Source: Desulfuromonas thiophila
Lineage (GTDB): Bacteria > Desulfobacterota > Desulfuromonadia > Desulfuromonadales > Desulfuromonadaceae
Assembly (NCBI RefSeq): GCF_900101955.1
Contig: NZ_FNAQ01000006.1
Coordinates: 1 to 64,000 of the forward strand
Direction: 5' to 3'
DNA: 64,000 nt
In this document: positions 60,840 to 64,000 of the stretch, one piece after another
Numbering within the stretch: the first letter of the stretch is position 1
Layout of the letters: each line of letters starts with the position of its first letter
The notes under the pieces: model-generated
Database searches by the model: none
Told to the model about the DNA's origin: nothing
Seen by the model: the letters and a program-made list of their open reading frames with translations, nothing else
Made by a program: the position numbers and the translations under genes

Positions 60840-62223
60840 CGGCATGTTCCTCATGACGGCCCAGAATCAGCTCACTGACGGCGGTGGCGCTGGCCAGAGA
60901 CAGATCCTCCGGCACGCGCTGACCATTGCCCAGATAGGACAGCGGGCAGTTGGTGCGCAGCTGCAGGTTGAGCAGTACGCCCAAGCTGTCGCATTCATCA
61001 AGCTTGGTCAGCAGCAGGCTGCGTGGCGCCAGGCCGCTGAAGCGGTTGAAGGTTTCGTACAGATCGCGTTCCCGCGTGGTGGCTGACAGCACCAGATGGG
61101 CCTGCAGTTGCGAATCTACCGCGAGGAATTCCTGCAATTCCTGCAGACTGACGTCGTCCTTGGGGCTGCGGCCGGCGGTGTCGATCAGGATCAGCTCCTT
61201 GTTGGCGTGGCGCTGCAGTACCGTGGCCAGCTGCTCGGGACGCATGACCACCTCGACTGGCACGTTCATGATTTCACCGTAGACCTTGAGTTGCTCGACC
61301 GCAGCGATCCGGTAGGTGTCGATGGTTACCAGGGCAACCCGCTTGCCGCCGGCCAGCAGGTAGGCGGCCGCCAGTTTGGCGATGGTGGTGGTTTTGCCGA
61401 CGCCGGTTGGGCCGATCAGCGCCAGACGCCTGGGTTCGGTGCCCGGCGCGAACAGTGGGCCACAGGTCTGGATCAGTTCGCACAGGCAATTGTGCAGCAG
61501 CTTATCCAGCTGGCGACCTGTGGGGCGCTGCCGGGCTGACAGCTGACTGACGGCGTAGTGGGCGATGGTGGCGGCGGTTTGTTCTTCCACACCACAATCC
61601 GCCAATCGTTCCTGAATCTGCTCAATGAGGTGCTCACTGCTGTTTTTGCGCCGGCTGCCGGCGGTGGTGGCGCGGCTGCCGGGTGCTGCTGGCTGCGGTG
61701 GCAGAAACTGGGGCCGCGGTGGCCGCGCCAGTTGCTCCAGTTGTTGTGGCAGATCGCTGACCAGTTGGCCGACCATCTGCTTGAGTTGGTCCAGTTCGCC
61801 CCGTAACGCGGCCAGTGGTTCGACGGTGCCGGCAACGGCGGGGAGGCTGTCTGTCGGCCGGGTCGGGTCGGGTGGGGTTTCGATGGGTAAACGGCCGTCG
61901 ATAACCGGCGCCCGCCGCCAGATCTGGCTGTAATCCAGATCATTGTCATCGACGGTGGCCAGAGTACGGCGCGGTTTCTGTGCAGTGGCGGAAAGCGGTG
62001 CCGGCGCTGGTGTGCTGTTGGTTGACGCGACCGGTTTGCGTGCGGCACTGGCGGCGGCTTCGTCTATGGCAGCGGTTACTTCAAGGACCGGTTTGCCGAA
62101 CAGGCCCAGACCGCCTTTGCGTACTGTGCGCGAAGACAGAATCAGCGCGTCGGGGCCGAGGGCCTCCTTGATCATGCGCAGGGCCGAGTTCATGTCTTCG
62201 GATTCAAATACCCTAACTTGCAT
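60832..62223 (-). CDS. flhF: SRP-like GTPase FlhF
   Basis: The 463-residue protein starts MQVRVFESEDMNSALRMIKE. It has a proline-rich middle, then an NG GTPase domain with GPTGVGKTTTIAKLAAAYLL, TIDTYRIAAVEQLKVYGEIM, LIDTAGRSPKDD and LTKLDECDSLG. FlhF recruits flagellar components to the pole. It overlaps flhA by 11 bases. Confidence 0.95.
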   Translation of the reverse strand: MQVRVFESEDMNSALRMIKEALGPDALILSSRTVRKGGLGLFGKPVLEVTAAIDEAAASAARKPVASTNSTPAPAPLSATAQKPRRTLATVDDNDLDYSQIWRRAPVIDGRLPIETPPDPTRPTDSLPAVAGTVEPLAALRGELDQLKQMVGQLVSDLPQQLEQLARPPRPQFLPPQPAAPGSRATTAGSRRKNSSEHLIEQIQERLADCGVEEQTAATIAHYAVSQLSARQRPTGRQLDKLLHNCLCELIQTCGPLFAPGTEPRRLALIGPTGVGKTTTIAKLAAAYLLAGGKRVALVTIDTYRIAAVEQLKVYGEIMNVPVEVVMRPEQLATVLQRHANKELILIDTAGRSPKDDVSLQELQEFLAVDSQLQAHLVLSATTRERDLYETFNRFSGLAPRSLLLTKLDECDSLGVLLNLQLRTNCPLSYLGNGQRVPEDLSLASATAVSELILGRHEEHADE

Positions 62224-64000
62224 CGACTTTTACCGTTCCGACGGAGCGCACCTTGAGCTGGGGCGCGATTTCGTTGTGCGACAGCACCACCAGGCTGGGC
62301 AGGTAGCGCTCGGTCAGTTTTTTGACATGCGGACGGATCGTTGGCGGACAGAGTAACACCGGTGTCAGGCCGCCGGCAAACTGTTGCAGCTGTCCTGCCA
62401 GGGCGTCCAGCAGGGCCTGGGCCTGGCGCGGGTCGAGGGCCAGATAGCTGCCGCCATGTTCGGTCGGCTGCAGTGCCTGGCGAATGTTTTCCTCTAGCCG
62501 GCGGTCGAGGGTAAGGACCGACAGCAGATTGTCCAGGGCGTACTGTGAACTGATCTGGCGTGCCAAGGCACTGCGCACATGCTCGGTGAGCAGGTCGGGA
62601 TCGCGCACGGCGGCATAGTCGGCCATGGTTTCTAAGATGGTGCGCAGGTCGCGGATGGAGACGCCTTCACGCAGCAGATTCTGCAGAATCCGCATGATTA
62701 GCCCCAGACTCAGGGGGTCGGGTACCAGATCCTCGACCAGTTTGGGGTAGTTTTTCTTCAGGTTGTCTAGCAAGTTTTGTGCCTCTTGCCGGCCAAGCAG
62801 CTCGTGGGCATGGCGCTTGATCAGTTCACTGATATGGGTCGCCATAACCGTGGTGCAATCAACCACGGTATAGCCGGCGATCTGGGCCCGTTCCTTTTTG
62901 TCTTCGGAAATCCACACTGCCGGCAGGCCGAAGGCCGGTTCCTTGGTGGTGATGCCCTTGATGGTCTCGGTCGCCATGCCTGGGTTCATGGCCATATAGT
63001 GGCCGGGCAGCATCTCGGCGCCGCCGATGCGTACACCCTTAAGCAGAAAGCTGTATTCGTTGGGTTTAAGCTGCAGGTTGTCCTTGATGTGAACCGGCGG
63101 TACGATAAAGCCGGCATCAAGCGCGAACTGCTTGCGGATGGAGCGGATGCGGCTGAGCAGCTCGCCGTCCTGGCCGGCATCGACCAGCGGAATCAGGCCG
63201 TAGCCAACCTCAAGCTCCAGCAGGTCGACATGCAGCATTTCGTCATAATTGTCCTCCTCGCTGGGGCCTGGAGCGGCACCCCTGCGTTCTGCTTCGGTGG
63301 CGGCCTTTTCCAGTTCTGCCGGGATTTTTTCGGTCTGCTGCAGGCGATAGGCAATCAGCGCCAGGGTCGCTGAGAGCACCATGAACGGACCGAAGGGCAG
63401 ACCGGGAATCAGGGCGAAGGCCAGTAGAATGGCGGAAACGACCCAGAGGGCCTGGGGATGGACACTGAACTGGCTTTTGAGTTCGCTGCCGAAGTCGCCG
63501 GTGCCGGCGGTACGGGTGACCAGAATGCCGGCGGCGGTGGAGATGATCAGGGCCGGAATCTGACCGACCAGGCCGTCACCGACGGTGAGGATGGTGTAGT
63601 TCTGCGCTGCTTCCATGGCAGGCATGCCCTTCTGAGCCACACCAATGACAAAGCCGGCGCCGATATTGATCAGGGTAATGATGATGCCGGCGATGGCATC
63701 GCCGCGCACGAACTTGCTGGCACCGTCCATGGCACCATAGAAGTCCGCTTCCTGGGTGATGGCGGCGCGACGTTCCTTGGCCTGCTGTTCGTTGATCAGG
63801 CCGGCGTTGAGGTCGGCGTCGATGGCCATCTGCTTGCCGGGCATGGCGTCGAGGGTGAAGCGGGCGGCCACCTCGGCGACGCGGCCGGCGCCCTTGGTGA
63901 TGACCATAAAGTTGATGATCACCAGAATGACGAAAATAACAATGCCGACCACATAGTTGCCACCAACGACAAACTGGCCGAAGGACATGATGACGGCACC
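62213..64000 (-). CDS. flhA: Flagellar export-gate protein FlhA (5' end outside window)
   Basis: At least 595 C-terminal residues are present and the frame is still open at the window edge. Visible are FHIPEP-family helices, the conserved cytoplasmic loop with DLNAGLINEQQAKERRAAIT and ADFYGAMDGASKFVRGDAIA, and the soluble domain with GYTVVDCTTVMATHISELIK and HAHELLGRQE. FlhA is the main export-gate protein of the flagellar secretion apparatus. An internal ATG at 63988 is not the true start. Confidence 0.95.
   Translation of the reverse strand, partial: GAVIMSFGQFVVGGNYVVGIVIFVILVIINFMVITKGAGRVAEVAARFTLDAMPGKQMAIDADLNAGLINEQQAKERRAAITQEADFYGAMDGASKFVRGDAIAGIIITLINIGAGFVIGVAQKGMPAMEAAQNYTILTVGDGLVGQIPALIISTAAGILVTRTAGTGDFGSELKSQFSVHPQALWVVSAILLAFALIPGLPFGPFMVLSATLALIAYRLQQTEKIPAELEKAATEAERRGAAPGPSEEDNYDEMLHVDLLELEVGYGLIPLVDAGQDGELLSRIRSIRKQFALDAGFIVPPVHIKDNLQLKPNEYSFLLKGVRIGGAEMLPGHYMAMNPGMATETIKGITTKEPAFGLPAVWISEDKKERAQIAGYTVVDCTTVMATHISELIKRHAHELLGRQEAQNLLDNLKKNYPKLVEDLVPDPLSLGLIMRILQNLLREGVSIRDLRTILETMADYAAVRDPDLLTEHVRSALARQISSQYALDNLLSVLTLDRRLEENIRQALQPTEHGGSYLALDPRQAQALLDALAGQLQQFAGGLTPVLLCPPTIRPHVKKLTERYLPSLVVLSHNEIAPQLKVRSVGTVKVDAS

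Overview
The window is 64 kb of high-GC Gram-negative chromosome. Gene content fits a Desulfuromonadales-like bacterium (former Deltaproteobacteria: Geobacter/Desulfuromonas/Pelobacter group): a polar-type flagellar cluster with flhF/flhG and fliW/csrA, FmdB and DUF1573 proteins, a TPP-riboswitch thiazole operon, many c-di-GMP enzymes, and pta/ackA with an iron alcohol dehydrogenase. This placement is inferred from gene content, not from a marker-gene comparison. No rRNA, tRNA, CRISPR array or prophage was seen.

Layout. 0-0.7 kb: the start of an IS transposase cut by the window edge, and the C-terminal remnant of a CDF metal-efflux gene. 0.7-12.5 kb: MarC-family protein, double ABC ATPase, a frameshifted PMP3-type gene, a PAS-GGDEF diguanylate cyclase, a P2-type cation ATPase, and an uncharacterised membrane cluster ending in a 1373-residue protein. 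12.6-18.6 kb (minus strand): TPP riboswitch, thiF-thiS-thiG-thiH-thiE, then dgt and an SDR gene, coupled from thiG onward by overlapping stop/start codons. 18.6-23.6 kb: two small plus-strand genes, lhgO, convergent xthA and iron alcohol dehydrogenase, DUF167 and YggT. 23.9-31.2 kb: a 1254-residue GGDEF-EAL protein followed after 9 bp by copper ATPase copA, then DAHP synthase. 31.2-34.7 kb: a minus-strand LemA/GIDE membrane operon. 35-49 kb: porin, EamA, HDOD-GGDEF, FmdB, folD, TonB, pta, ackA, DUF3426 zinc-ribbon protein, hpt, a DUF1573 protein and an MFS transporter. 48.7-64 kb: flagellar genes, all minus strand: flhA (partial)-flhF-flhG-fliA-coiled-coil protein, flgF-flgG-flgA-flgH-flgI-flgJ, flgM-flgN-flgK-flgL-csrA-fliW.

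The most striking locus is the DUF1573 gene at 46431-47237. Its frame is interrupted once, by a TGA exactly where the first Cys of the family's CGC signature belongs. The reading frame continues unchanged afterwards, and 17 nt downstream of the TGA is a perfect 8-bp hairpin with a GGTC loop, as in a bacterial SECIS element. I read it as an exported selenoprotein with a Sec-Gly-Cys motif. I do not know of a described selenocysteine form of this family.

Other points: three copies of a ~155-bp MITE-like repeat with terminal inverted repeats, one lying between flgL and csrA; two sigma-28-type promoters sharing an unusual 16-bp spacer; a GIDE/EF-hand protein in an operon with LemA; a Cys/His-rich sensor segment in the c-di-GMP protein next to copA; and a riboswitch operon that appears to extend beyond thiamine genes into dNTP metabolism.
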